This document shows positions 22,541 to 34,640 of a stretch of 64,000 nt of DNA, piece by piece. Made by a program: the position numbers and the translations under genes. The DNA comes from Nicotiana tabacum. Lineage: Eukaryota > Streptophyta > Magnoliopsida > Solanales > Solanaceae. Numbering within the stretch: the stretch's first letter is position 1; the number at the start of each line of letters is the position of its first letter. A model generated the notes under the pieces. The model made no database searches. It was not told the DNA's origin and saw only the letters and a program-made list of their open reading frames with translations. The stretch is taken from contig NC_134101.1 of the NCBI RefSeq assembly GCF_000715075.1, forward strand, positions 151,131,084 through 151,195,083. Direction: 5' to 3'.

Positions 22541-23938
22541 GTATCTTAGGAGAAAGATTCATCAGGCTAAGATTTCTATCCTAGGAGAAAGTTCATCAGA
22601 CTAGGTCTTCTATCTTAGGAGAAAGATTCATCAAACTAAGATTTTGATCTTAGGAAAAAGTTCATCAGACTAGGTCCTTTTTTCCTTTTTTCTTTTTTTT
22701 TGGTATCATAGGATAAAGATTCATCCGACTAAGATGTTTATCCTAGGATTCATCAGACTAGGTTTTCTATCTTAGGAGAAAGATTCATCAGACTAAGAGT
22801 TCTAGTCTAGGAGAATGTTCATCAGACTAGGTCTTCCATCTTAGGAGAAAATTCATCAGACTAAAGTTTTGATCCTAGGAAAAAGTTCATCAGACTAGGT
22901 CTTTTTTTTCATTTTTCTTTTTTTTGGTATCTTAAGATAAAGATTCATCCGACTAAGATGTTTATCCTAGGAGAAAATTCATCAGACTAGGTTTTCTATC
23001 TTAGGAGAAAGATTCATCAGACTAAGAGTTCTATCCTAGAAGAATGTTCATCAGACTAGGTCTTCCATCTTATGAGAAAATTCATCAGACTAAGACGTTT
23101 ATCCTAAGAGAAAGTTCATCAGACTAGGTCTTCTATCTTAGGAGAAAAATTCATCAGACTAAGACGTTTATCCTAGGAGAAAGATTCATCAGACTAGGTT
23201 TTCTATCTTATGAGAAAAATTCATCAGACTAAGATTTTGATCCTAAGAGAAAATTCATCAGAGTAAGTCCCCTTTTTTTGTTATCTTAGGAGAAAGATTC
23301 ATCAGACTAAGATTTCTATCCTAGGATAAAGTTCATCAGACTAGGTTTCTATCTTAGGAGAAAAATTAATCAGACTAAGTTTCTATCCTATGAGAAAGTT
23401 CATCAGACTAGGTCTTCTATCTTAGGAGAAAGATTCATCATACTAAGATTTTGATCATAGGAGAAAATTCATCAGACTATGGCTTCTATCTTAGGAGAAA
23501 AATTCATCAGACTGAGAGATTTTGATCCTAGGAGAAAATTATTAGACTAGGTCCCTTTTTTGTTATATTAGGAGAAAGATTCATTAGACTAAGATTTTTA
23601 TCCTAGGAGAAAATTCATCAGACTAGGTCTTCTATCTTAGGAGAAAGATTCATCAGACTAAGATTTTGATTCTAGGAGAAAGTTCATCAGACTAGGTCTC
23701 TATCTTAGGAGAATGATTCATCAGACTAAGATTTTGATCCTAGGAGAAAATTCATTAGACTAGGTCTCTTTTCTTCTTATGGTATCTTAGGAGAAATATT
23801 TATCAGACTAAGACGTTTATCCTAGGAGAAAATTCATTAGACTAGGTTTCCTATCTTAGGAGAAAGATTCATCAAACTAAGATTTCTATTGGGAGCAAAA
23901 TCCATCAAACTAGGACTTTTTATCCTAGGAGGCAAAAT
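22541..23938 (-). repeat. Minisatellite 2 of element D (about 69-base dimer, two hairpin unit types)
   Basis: Roughly forty units of about 34-35 bases alternate between two types. One carries CTTAG...CTAAG and the other CCTAG...CTAGG around the shared loop word GAGAAAGATTCATCAGA. Both arms change together between types. The dimer period is 69 bases at the start (CTTAG at 22545 and 22614). T-runs of variable length interrupt some units. The array lies in the 3' untranslated region, where Ogre-like elements commonly carry variable tandem repeats. Confidence 0.92.
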
Positions 23939-26350
23939 GTGAAGATCAATGGCAACATTTTATACACAATAACAAGACAAATAAAGGCAAAGACTTGAGA
24001 AACTTCCCTTTGTCGGCTCTTCTTTTCTTTTCATTTTCTTCTTTTTTTGTATTTTTTTTATTTTTTTTGAATCACTTTCCTTGCACTACTTTGTTTCCTG
24101 TTTCATACAAAGAAAAATTTGTCAATTTTGAAAATGGTGGTCAGTTTGTGGCCTTGAGTCTTGAGCAACTTGGCTTTTGCTCGATCAGCCTGAGTCAGTC
24201 TCAAGAGACATTTGTTCTGCCCCAACTCTGATTGTTTCACACCTAGGACTATTTGTATTTGCAGCTCAAACAACCTTATCCCAACTGGAGATCTTTTCTT
24301 AAGTAACCTTTTCTGATATCTTGAATGACTTCCTATTTTTTAAGCAATTTGTCTGTCAGAGAGAATCACCAGTTATCTTTGCTTGCGCCAAGTAAGCTGA
24401 CAAAGGTCTTTTAGGGAAACCTTTGCATGAATCTTCAAGGTATGTTGTTAGTAACAATTTAGTGTGCTGGCCAAATTTACTTTGTGCAACTGAAAAGCTG
24501 GTAGCAGATTCTGAAATCTTTTCTTGCTTGTTTTGACCGGACTGACTCAGAGTGAAGGACACAATGATGCAAAGAAACAAGTATTAACAAGAATGCCCTG
24601 CCGGAAGGACAAAAGGGAGAGTTTTTTTCTTTTTCTTTTTCTTTTTTTTTGTTTCTTTTTTTTCAATAACTAGCCTTAATGATCATGACATGCATTTTGG
24701 ACTCAATGACCTGATCTATCAAACTAATCCAATCTTCCCTTTTACCATTCTTATGACCTTTGAAGTAGGGCTTGTTCATGACAATCCTTTGCATCAGCTT
24801 CACAACTCATTTTCGACTAGTGATGCCCCGAGGGATTTTCACCAACGAGTCTGTCTCCTTTATTTATCTCTATTTACCGTTGTCTTACATTACCTGTGAG
24901 GGTTTACACTAGTAAGACTCTCTTATTTTCTTTTATTTTTTCTTTTGTTTTAGCTTTCTTATGTGAGCAACTTGGCAGTGTTCTTATATTGCGTGACAAC
25001 CGTTGCTCATTGCATGCATCCCTTGGCATTCTTGAAGGCTGATTAGGAGATCTTTACTTGGAAGGTTTTTGGACAGGGTTGGAAAGAAGGATCGGCATGA
25101 AGGCTCAAAGTAGACTCAAAATTAGGGGTTGTAGACTTAGAACTCTTGGAATCAACTCTTTCAAAAGTGAAAAAAAAATCTCTACCCCAGTTTCAGCTAT
25201 TGGGGATCTTTTTGGATTTTTTTCTTTTTTTTCCTTTCCTTTATTTTGAATTCTTGTTTAGTTGGACCGAACCGTGAGGTTGCCTACGTATCTTTTTTAT
25301 TAAGGAATTAGGTCGAACGTAGTTCAAACATCTGACCTAAACTATTTTTCATCTTTATTTCTGTTTCTCTTTTTTCTTTTTTTTTCTTCCTCTTTTCTTT
25401 TCTTTTTTTTTCTTTTGCTTGCCCCAGCTTCTATCTTCTGAGGGCATGGAATTTCGACAATTATTTTCTTCTTCATTTTTTTTTTCATTTGAACTTTCTA
25501 AGAATTGTCCAGTTTGTACTCTTGGGACATGGATTTTTTTTTCTTTTTCCTTTTTTTCCTTTTTTTTTTGACTCTTGACTCTAAACTTGATTCCGAAAAA
25601 GGGTGGTCAAAGAAAATAACATAGGCTCAAAGGGGTGACAAAGAGTATAAAATATTTTGGGTAGCAGAAAAAGGGCCCCCAGCCTCGAGAACGCCATACA
25701 TGGTATCCCTTAGCGATCACATTATTGGTGAACATGCCTGTCTTCTTAGTGTTTCGTGGTCACAAGACACTTTCCATCCCCTAATGTCAAACTTTCCAAC
25801 AAACTTCAATTGATTCTTCCTCAACCTGATCTTCACAATGATTTTGAAGGTAAAGATTCTTAACCTCCACGGGTATGACTATTCTAGTTCCACTTGAATT
25901 TTACTCGGGCTTAATTCCAAGGTATTTCAACTCTTTTTCATCCTCAAAAGTATCTTTTTCTCAGTTGTCCAATTCAAGCTTAAATCAATTTTCTAAGATT
26001 TGGCCAAAAATTTCGCATGCATGCCATGTCCTTAAAACTAGCGGGAAAAGAACTAAGCATGGAATGACACAAAAGGATAAATTGTATTTCATTGAGTAAA
26101 CAACAAGACAAACAACGTAAAATCTGAGTTACAACCCTAAAATAACCCGGCTAATGAAAATAGCAACAGAACAAACAGACAAGACTCACACAAATATAAT
26201 GGATGGACAGAAGGGTTTGATTCAATAAAAGAAATAAAATCTGGATCACAACCATGAAATAACTCAGATAATAGAAAAAACATCAAAACAAGCTATCAAG
26301 ATTCCTTCCTAATGAGGAGGGAATGACTTTTCAATTGCTAGGCTTGACAT
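23939..26350 (-). other. Element D non-coding region between gag and minisatellites
   Basis: 2.4 kb with no supported gene. The plus strand is strongly pyrimidine-biased, with many T(n)C runs (24000-24065, 24620-24665, 25365-25415, 25475-25575), so the element RNA would be purine-rich here. One copy of the recurrent structured motif lies at 25258-25325. A diverged direct duplication of about 80 bases lies next to the gag end (about 26115-26180 and 26238-26300). The place normally held by pol is empty of any recognisable trace. Confidence 0.65.
25258..25325 (+). repeat. Recurrent structured motif, copy 2 (element D)
   Basis: TTGGACCGAACC, GAGGTTGCCTACGTATC, GGAATTAGGTC and CGTAGTTC in order. 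CTACG (25284-25288) pairs with CGTAG (25318-25322). Confidence 0.78.
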
Positions 26351-28058
26351 TTAGCCACAAATTTGCTCATCAGAATCAGCAGAGTCTTCTCCAATTTCAA
26401 AATCATTAACTTCAGTTAGAAAGTTCCCGAGAGGATTCTCATACTCCCTATCACCACGCATCATCCCCACAAAGTGTGCATCATTATGTGCAGGTAAAAT
26501 ATTCTGCGCGATATTCTAGGTGTCACTGTCTTCGATCAGAATCAGATTTTTCTGGATCATCCTTTCTATTTCTTTTTTCAAATCTCGACAGCTTTCAACA
26601 TTGTGCCCCTGGGCATTGTAATGGTATTCGCACCTTTGGTGTCAAAGTTTCTTGCATAAGGGTCAAATTTTCTTGCATAAGGGTCCACATGATTTGGAGG
26701 AATATGTGCGATCATGTCATGATGCTTTAACTTCTCAAATAAGCTTGCATAGGACTCTCCTATTGGTGTAAAATTATCTTTCAACCTTTGTTTCCCTTTA
26801 TACCCCTAGCTTGGATGTGGGTTATAGGGCACCTAAAAATTTTGTGGAGGTTGGTGGAGATTTTGTGATGCTCGTGCTCGCCTTCTTGGGTGATTTGGTG
26901 GCTGGACAACATACTGAGGTGGAGCAAAAGAGTATTGTGGGTTCTGAGGAGGATAGTAATGCTCAGGGGAGTTATCGGAAAATAGACGAGGATGGTCATA
27001 CCTTCGAGACGTTCTCCTAAGACCTCTTCTCGAGCCTGATGTCATCATGATTTCTTCATCCATCTCATTCGTGTCACTAGATTCAATTTGGACAGCCTGA
27101 GTTGCAACTTTGAGAGCTGCTTAACTTATAATTCTGCATGTCTTAAGGCTATTCTTTACCATTTCTCCCATTTTGATTGCTTCCGAGAAGGATTTTCCAA
27201 CTGCGGACATCATGTTTTGAAAGTAATCTGGCTCTTGCGCCTGAAGGAAGACAGTGATTAGCTCGTGGTCATCCATGGGTGGCTTAACTCTAGCTGCTTG
27301 CTCTCTCCATTTAATGGCATATTTCCTTAAACTTTCACTTGGTTTCTTCTTCTGGTTTGAAAGGGAATTGCGGTTTAGGGCAATGTCAATGTTGTATTGG
27401 AACTGTTTGACAAAGTCCTGTGTCATGTCATCCCAGACGTACCAGCGAGATGTTTCTTGATCCCTAAACCATTCGGATGCTACTCCCGTAAGGCTTTTCC
27501 CAAAATAAGCTATTAGAAATTCTTCATTTCTTTCCGCACCTCTTAGTTGATTGCAATACCTTTTCAAGTGGGCTATGGGGTCTCCATGTCCATCATACTT
27601 TTTAAATTTGGGAGTCTTGAAACCAAGTAGCAAGTGGACATCGGGGAACATACATAGATCCTTGAAGGCGATACTCTTCTGACCTGCCAATCCTTGCATG
27701 TTTTTCAACTGTTGTTCTAAGCTTTTCACTCTTTGGGTCATTTCTTCCTGTGCCATCTTTCGGGCAGGCTTCTCACTCTTTGCAGGAAAATCAAATAGGT
27801 ACGAGTGGTACTTAGGAGACTGGTACTGCTCTTGCTGGGTAGCAAATTGTGACTCATGACAAGGTTGTCCTTGGCATTTGCCCATGCTTGGCACATTTTG
27901 GTCATTTGCTGTTTCAGTATTTTATTTTCCTCAACCACAGTAGACTCTTGTTGAACCCTCTGACCCTGAGTCTCTTGAGCACTTGTAACAGCTTCGATGT
28001 TAGTTATCATTTTTCTTGGATCTTGTGTTGGCCGCTTACCAAAAACCAACCACCTCAA
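26351..28058 (-). pseudogene. gag: Element D gag pseudogene (Tat/Ogre type)
   Basis: Ogre-type gag, recognised from blocks such as FKTPKFKKYDGHGDPIAHL, FLIAYFGKSLTGVASEWF and SLRKYAIKWREQAARVKPPM in the open stretch 27121-27894. The N-terminal coiled-coil-like part (28058-27738) is one frame off, so a frameshift lies near 27850. In-frame stops stand at 27121-27123 and 26833-26835, with one more about 14 codons further on. A frameshift near 26650 precedes the zinc knuckle at 26588-26632 (CEYHYNAQGHNVESC). This is C-X2-H-X5-H-X4-C; His at the second ligand is usual for Ogre gags. The frame ends at TAA 26351-26353. It would bind and package the RNA. No protease follows. Confidence 0.88.
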
Positions 28059-28174
28059 ACTTTTTTAACAATTCAAAACAAAACACACGTTAAAATGGAC
28101 TCGATCAGTCCTTATCGTTATCAACATTTTTTCACATTTGTTTTTTCAGTTTTTTTTCATTTTTCTTTTTAATG

Positions 28175-28243
28175 GTTGATCGAACCTGATGTGGGTTGCC
28201 TAAGTATAATGTAGGAACATGAATCAGATCTTGCGTAGTTCGG
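28175..28243 (+). repeat. Recurrent structured motif, copy 3 (element D)
   Basis: TTGATCGAACC, GGGTTGCCTAAGTAT, GAATCAGATC and CGTAGTTCGG in order. The stem arm CTAAG against CGTAG is mismatched in the middle, so this copy has decayed. Confidence 0.68.
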
Positions 28244-28704
28244 GAACATCGGGAATAAAATAAATAAACTAACTCTTTCTTTTGCTCTTTAAGAAATCTA
28301 AACATAAAAGCTCCTAACGAGGAAAATATTTTTTGGATTTTGAATGCTTTGTTTTCTTTTTGTTTGAAATTTTTAAAATAAAGATCTCTAAACAAGAAAA
28401 AATATATTTTTGGGTTTCCATTTGTTTTTTTGGAGAATTTTTGAAAAGAAAGACTTCTAAAGAAGAAAGAAAATATTTTTGGAATTTTGTACTTTTATTT
28501 TGAAATTATGAAGGAAATACTTCTAAAGAAAAAAAAATTGCGTCTTGAATTTTTTTCAATTTTTGAAAGAAGAATAAAATATTTTTTGGATTTTGAGAGG
28601 AAATAAAAAAAATATTTTTGTATTTTAAAAAAAATGGGGTCTAAAAGAAAGACTTTCTAAATAAAGAAGTAAAGGATAATATTTTTGATTTTTTTGAAAA
28701 TGGT

Positions 28705-28770
28705 GGGCTGGAACCGAGGAGCTTGCTTACGTATCTCACATCCGGTGAGAATTAGACCCGCGTAGTTCGT
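28705..28770 (+). repeat. Recurrent structured motif, copy 4 (element D)
   Basis: GGCTGGAACCGAG, GCTTGCTTACGTATC, GAATTAGACC and CGTAGTTCG in order. TACG and CGTA remain complementary, and GAAC pairs with GTTC. Confidence 0.7.
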
Positions 28771-29512
28771 CAGTTTTGACGGAACAGGAAAAACATGACT
28801 TATTTTGAAATGACTTTTCTTCTTCTATTTTTCAAAATTTCAGCAGAGTTTCAGGTTATTTCAAATACCTACATCTCACTCTCTTTTCTTTTTTCTTCTT
28901 TCTTTTTTTATTTTTTATTTTTTTTTTCATTTTCTTTCCCTATTCTAGAAGCCAGTCAACATGCAAGCTGAAGCAGATAGATATGCAAGTAGCACGTAAG
29001 ATGCATCAGGATGGTCTTTTAATTTGGGTACACCTGTCCTAGATGGACCCAACCCCTGTGTTGAGTCCCCAAAGTCAAATGCACGTGATGCAAACAAGCA
29101 TTCCTACTAGGGATTCAGCATGAGGCTATGTTATTTTAGGTTTAAAAACCTGGGTATATTGTTCTAAACCTGGCCTACCCGAGTGCACAGCTCGAGTCGG
29201 GGGGGAGGGGGGCAGCATACCGGGAATACAGAAGCTTCACTGGCTTTGCAACTTGTCCGAACCTTGTTCTAAAATTGGGATATGACTCTAACAGCAAAGA
29301 AGCCACACGAAGTACACACTTTCCGGTTGATTTAGAAGACTTAGAGAGAAGAGGATTTCGTGATAATTTATATACCGTCCAAGAAATACCAAAGCGGTAA
29401 AAAGAGACATTTAGCACATTAGGCTCAAACACGTATAATAAATAAAAGCCAACTATAACAATCATATCTAAGCTCGAATTCTGAACCCTGAACCAAAAGT
29501 TCGGGGTTCTTA

Positions 29513-29530
29513 GACCCAGCAGAGTCGCTA
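29513..29530 (-). promoter_or_regulatory. Primer binding site of element D (Arg-type tRNA, mutated)
   Basis: The minus strand reads TAGCGACTCTGCTGGGTC, four bases from the LTR end. The intact form in E begins TGGCGACTCTGCTGGGG. This class of site, complementary to an Arg tRNA end, is typical of Ogre-like elements. Confidence 0.8.
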
Positions 29531-29534
29531 GAGC

Positions 29535-32143
29535 TGTCACACCTCCTTTTTAACCCGAGAGAGATATAGGGAGTTTTTCCAATTAAAGTGACATTAATAG
29601 AAATGGGATTATTTAATTTAATCAGAGTCGCCACTTGGAATAATTTACGGTGTCCCAAGTCACCGATTTATTTTAAATCCCAAATCGATGAGAATTTTGG
29701 CTTTAATTAAAATTCTGTGAAACCAAAAATTCTAGATAAGGAATTCTGTTAACCTGAGAGAATGTGTTAGGAATTCATGGGTTCCGTGGTTCGAGCACGG
29801 TCGCTTAAACTATTAATATTGGCCTAATTATCTGATTAATTACATGTTTTTAAACCTATTGTGCATTTTCAGCTTTATAACCACTTTTAATTATTTTAAC
29901 CGCTTTTAAGATTTATATAATTATTTCTTGAACAAGTTATGATTGTCGTACACTTGCCGTTTTGGGACACACCTCAAACCACGCTACATGAAATGCACCC
30001 GTGATTCGCGATATGTTTATTTTATTAAAAGTTCGAAGTTGTTATGATCGGGTCACATGAAATGCACACCCGAATTTGGGAATTATGTATCATAACTATG
30101 CCACGGGAACTGTACCCATAATCACGATGGTTTATTAATCGCGCCTAAAGCAAGCTACGATGTTCAACAGTTGTTTATTTGTTCCTTAATTCAAGGCCGT
30201 CGAAGGTCTTGTATCATGGAACAGGACCGCATAATGCTATCTCGAATATAGGAGAGGTAAAATTATTTTGATTAAATTTTTATGACAAAACCCATTACTA
30301 CTGCTAGGCAGGCATTACTCCAAGATTATTCAATGGGATAACACAAATCATTTTTCTATCCAAAAAAATCTCAAAAAAAAGGTTAGTTGACCAAGAACAC
30401 AACAACTGAGACACATGTTTTTGGAAATATTCAACATATTAGTTAAACACTAAAACTAACAGCTTTTGGAAAGAAAGAAAATTGTGCATTAAACATCAAA
30501 CACTGACTAGCAAATGGTTTAAAAAATGTCAAGCAATTTACTTGCTGCAGCATGAAAAAACTTCAGCTCATACTCCAATAACTTCCAGCATATATTACAT
30601 ACAAATGGGAATAAGCAATTAACAAAGAACATAGAGAATTTTCAGTGTTTATTACAATCCCACTCAATTAGCTAATGATGAAACACATTTTCCTTAAAAA
30701 ACACATACACATCTCTAGGCTATATAGTTTTCATTTTCTCCAAATAGCTTCTCGATTTATCAGGATTGGAGTATTCCAACAAATCAGAATCTAGTGCATA
30801 TTACTCCAAAATGAACAAAGTCACAAGACTGAGGTTCAACAGCTAAATTTAGAGATGGTGCACATATCATTAACTACACCTCAAACTAATGATACTTATG
30901 CCCACAGATTACACACGAGGTGCAGTGTCGATTTCCATACTCGTTTTGGCCATTATCACTTAAATCCGCAGCATGTTTCAGGTATCAGTTAAATCAAACA
31001 CCTCAATCAAAGTTATAACATTGCACTTATGCTAAATAAGATTTCAACACGTACAAATATGCTAAAACTAAATTTCAATAGATTCAAACAATTGAAGCAC
31101 ATGAGCTAGAAGTGCATCCACAATTTCATTACGAATTAGAGAGGAGATACATGATTTGGATATGTACCTGGTCACTTAGGAATCAACATAAAATTGCCAA
31201 AGAAAGGCTAGAAAGGAGGAAACGTTGGAGTTCAGCTGCAGTTTATTTGCAAAACAACTTCAATTACCAGTTGAAATCACCTTGAAAAAACCCAGGGAAG
31301 TGTGAATAAAATCTTCAAATCTCTATTTCACTTCAAGTTCTACTTGAAATCTTTAATTTTTTTGCTTTTTTCAGAGCTTTTGTTTTTGTCCTCACATCTG
31401 ATCTTTGAACTTGAATTCAGAATGTGATTGTGTGCGTCGATGACTGAGAGAGGTGAGAATTGTGTGATTTCTCTTTAAGGAGATGAAGGGAAGGTCTGCT
31501 CTTTGTCTTTTGTAGCAGATTAAAGGCGTCGTTTGCTCTAATTTTTGGGAGCAAGGATGCCGTTGCTTTGCTCTCCTAGGTCTAGATTTTAGGGACTTTA
31601 ACGAGAGAGGGGGGCTTAAGCGGGTTCGAGAAGGCTAATTATTTGGGCCAGATTTTTTGGACTGGTTTTGTATTAAATTGGCCCAGTTTCAAAAAAAAAA
31701 CCTTGTTCAATTCCCCCTTTTATTTTATTTTCTTTTTTCTTTAATTAAATATCATATATTAAATTGCTAAATTAATCTAAATTATCAAACTAACTAGTTA
31801 TCTAATTATAAAAATTACTTGATCCTAAATTAAAAGAGAAAAATCAATAATCTAAAAATTAAAAGGTAAAGATATAAAAATGAGTCATTATTGTGATTTT
31901 TATTTTTTAATAAAACAAATAATTAAATAATTAATCCTAAAAATGTAAAACAAAACCTAAATGCAATGCATGGTATTTTTGACATTTTAATGATTTTAAT
32001 AAAATTAAACGTGCACAAAAATGCAAACAATTAGCAAAACAATCCTACAAAATTCATATAAAATGTCAAATAATAATTAGAAAAATCTGGTTTCTTGGAT
32101 TCTGTAGGTGTAATTCATATAGGGCAAAATTCACATGCTCACA
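29535..32143 (-). repeat. Element D 5' LTR (2609 bases)
   Basis: Native start TGTGAGC at 32143 and end GGTGTGACA at 29535. It is collinear with 19181-21307 apart from the deletion there. No gene is present. Confidence 0.9.
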
Positions 32144-32148
32144 GCAGG

Positions 32149-32709
<561 letters not shown>

Positions 32710-32713
32710 AACT

Positions 32714-32725
32714 TGGTATCAAAGC
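32714..32725 (+). promoter_or_regulatory. Primer binding site of element G (iMet tRNA, one change)
   Basis: TGGTATCAAAGC stands four bases after the LTR end, one G to A change from the sites of A and H. Confidence 0.85.
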
Positions 32726-33256
32726 AGTTCTATCCGAGGGAGTCTACAAGCCGTGTCTAGTAGAGACTTATTTATATATGTGTTGTGCACCACATTATAT
32801 AAATAGGAATCTACAAGACATTTAGGAGTCTGATACCCTTCTTTCAAATCCAAATCGTGCTATAAAGCTGAGTTACAAGAGTTCAAGACAAGACTTATGT
32901 TTACTAATGATATAGAGATGCTTTCAATTAGAAAAAAATAATAGCTAGCCAGAGGGCTAATATAGCAACAAGTAAGGGCACTAATAGAAGAGAGTTCTTG
33001 ACGACGTGGCCCTATCAGATCTTGCATACCAAATGTGCAAATTTCCAGCTTAAGACCTTAAGATGGGAATATGAAATACACCCCGTGAATAGCAGACCAT
33101 GGAAGTATCATAAGGTAAAAGTGTAAGTTTCAACATGTAATTGTAGCAAGGTGAAGGAGGGTACAAGGTACCCAGTTAGTGGAGATTATCAATAGTTACA
33201 ATTCAAGCAGAGAAATAAAAGTACTCTGAGTTTACTTTCAAACGTAATATAGGTAT
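32726..33256 (+). other. Element G leader, cut by element E
   Basis: About 530 bases after the primer site, with no gag or other frame recognised. The five bases ggtat at 33252-33256 are the expected left target duplication of E; the partner lies outside the window. Confidence 0.6.
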
Positions 33257-33556
33257 TGTCGCGCCCCCTTTTTCCCTCGTGGAGTCCGATTTTTGACATT
33301 CATGGGGAAAATAACTCGTTTCCTTTTGGGAATTGGGTATTTGAAGAATCGCCATCTAACGGATTATGGTGCGTTAGGGAACCTTAGAGTAATTAACTTA
33401 TGTAACTAGTTTGCATTTTCAGAGATTAGGGTAAGGGCTTGAAATAACCTTGAGGGGAAGGTGTTAGGCACCCCTCGTTTTCCACAACAGTGGGTCCCAG
33501 CCGAACTTAACCTATGTGAATTAGTCCTTTTACAAATAAACAATTACAACACATAT
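33257..33556 (-). repeat. Element E 3' LTR, piece 1
   Basis: The native LTR end (GGGGGCGCGACA on the minus strand at 33257). It aligns with 62920-63215 of the 5' LTR and, reversed, with 9500-9800. The last five bases, catat (33552-33556), are the target duplicated by H. Confidence 0.92.
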
Positions 33557-34254
33557 TATGACGACTCGGCCAGTCATCTCATGAGTTACCGCTTTTTTTC
33601 CCTATTTCTACTTCTTTATGCTTTGTGTATCCGTGTTATGTGGTATCGGATTGGTCGAATCGAGTTCAGAAAGGATTTGGTAAGGTTTGAGACACTTAGT
33701 CTCTTTAGAGTGAGTTTAAATTGGAAAAGACAACCGGATGTTGCTTGTGTGCCAGAGGGCTTGGATGTGAGTTCCGATGGTTCTATTAGCTTTGTGAGGT
33801 GATTTGGGACTTAAGAGCGTGATCGGAATGTGTTTTAGAGGTTTGAAGTAGATTTAGGCTTGAATTGGCGAAATTGATATTTTGGCGATTTGTGGTTGGT
33901 AGGCGAGATTTTGATATAGGGGTCGGAGTGGAATTCCGAGAGTTGTAGTAGTTCCATTGTGTCATTTGGGATGTGTGTGCAAATTTCAGGTCATTCAGAC
34001 GTGGTTTGGTTGGGTTTTTGATCAAAAGCGAAATACAGAAGATTTTTAGAAACTTAGGCTTGAATCCGATGTGTTTTAGTTGATTTGATATTGTTTGAGG
34101 TATTTTGAAGATTGGAACAAGTATGAATAAGGTTTTGGGATGTGTTTATGCCTTTGGTTGAGGTCCGGGGGGGCTAGGGTGAGTTTTGGGTGGTCAATTA
34201 GGCCAATTCATGAAGTTGGAACCTGTAGAAAATTGCAAGTCAGTGCTGCAGAAA

Positions 34255-34640
34255 AATGACCTTCGCGTTCCCGAGAGAGTCCTCGCATTCGCGAAGAGTA
34301 AGTCGAGGAAGGTTTGAATTAAACCTTCGCATTTGCGATGAGGTCTCCTCGTTCGCAAAGGTTTGGGCGTAGGTGCATCGCGTTCGCATAAAAGGAAATG
34401 AGAGGCTGAGCTTCAGTGGAATTAACTCATCGCGTTCGAGAGGGATGGAACGCTTTCGCGAAGGTCCGTCTGGGTAAAGCATTGCGTTCGGAGGGTTTGG
34501 TCGCGATCGCGTAAGAGGAAAATTGGTCAAAGTTAATTTGTGCTTCGCGAACGCGAGGCTTTGACCGTGTTCGCGAAGAAGGAATTTAGGCATGGGCAAA
34601 AGGTTTAAAAGGTCGTCTTGTCCGCGAATGTGGTGTTTAT
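34255..34640 (+). repeat. CGCGTTCGCG motif cluster, H 5' LTR
   Basis: About a dozen variants of TTCGCGTTCGCGA or its reverse complement in under 400 bases, about 700 bases into the LTR. Many copies are degraded by CG to TG/CA changes. Confidence 0.8.

Larger units (their letters stand above)
28059..29512 (-). other. Element D leader between primer site and gag
   Basis: About 1.45 kb without a gene. The plus strand is T-rich (A-rich in the element RNA), with repeated ATATTTTTTGGATTTT-like words at 28320-28660. Two copies of the recurrent structured motif lie at 28175-28243 and 28705-28770. Confidence 0.65.
19181..32143 (-). mobile_element. Element D: non-autonomous Tat/Ogre-like element keeping gag only
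   Basis: On the minus strand the order is 5' LTR (29535-32143), Arg-type primer site (29513-29530), leader, gag (26351-28058), about 5 kb with no coding capacity but two minisatellites, polypurine tract (21308-21320) and 3' LTR (19181-21307). The target duplication is gcagg on the right (32144-32148) and acagg on the left (19176-19180), one transition apart. No protease, reverse transcriptase or integrase trace was found, so it must have depended on an autonomous Ogre-like relative. Confidence 0.87.

Noticed and set aside
22541..23938. Repeat-spacer look of the second minisatellite of D
   Set aside because: The apparent spacers are the other unit type of a dimer and are themselves repeated.
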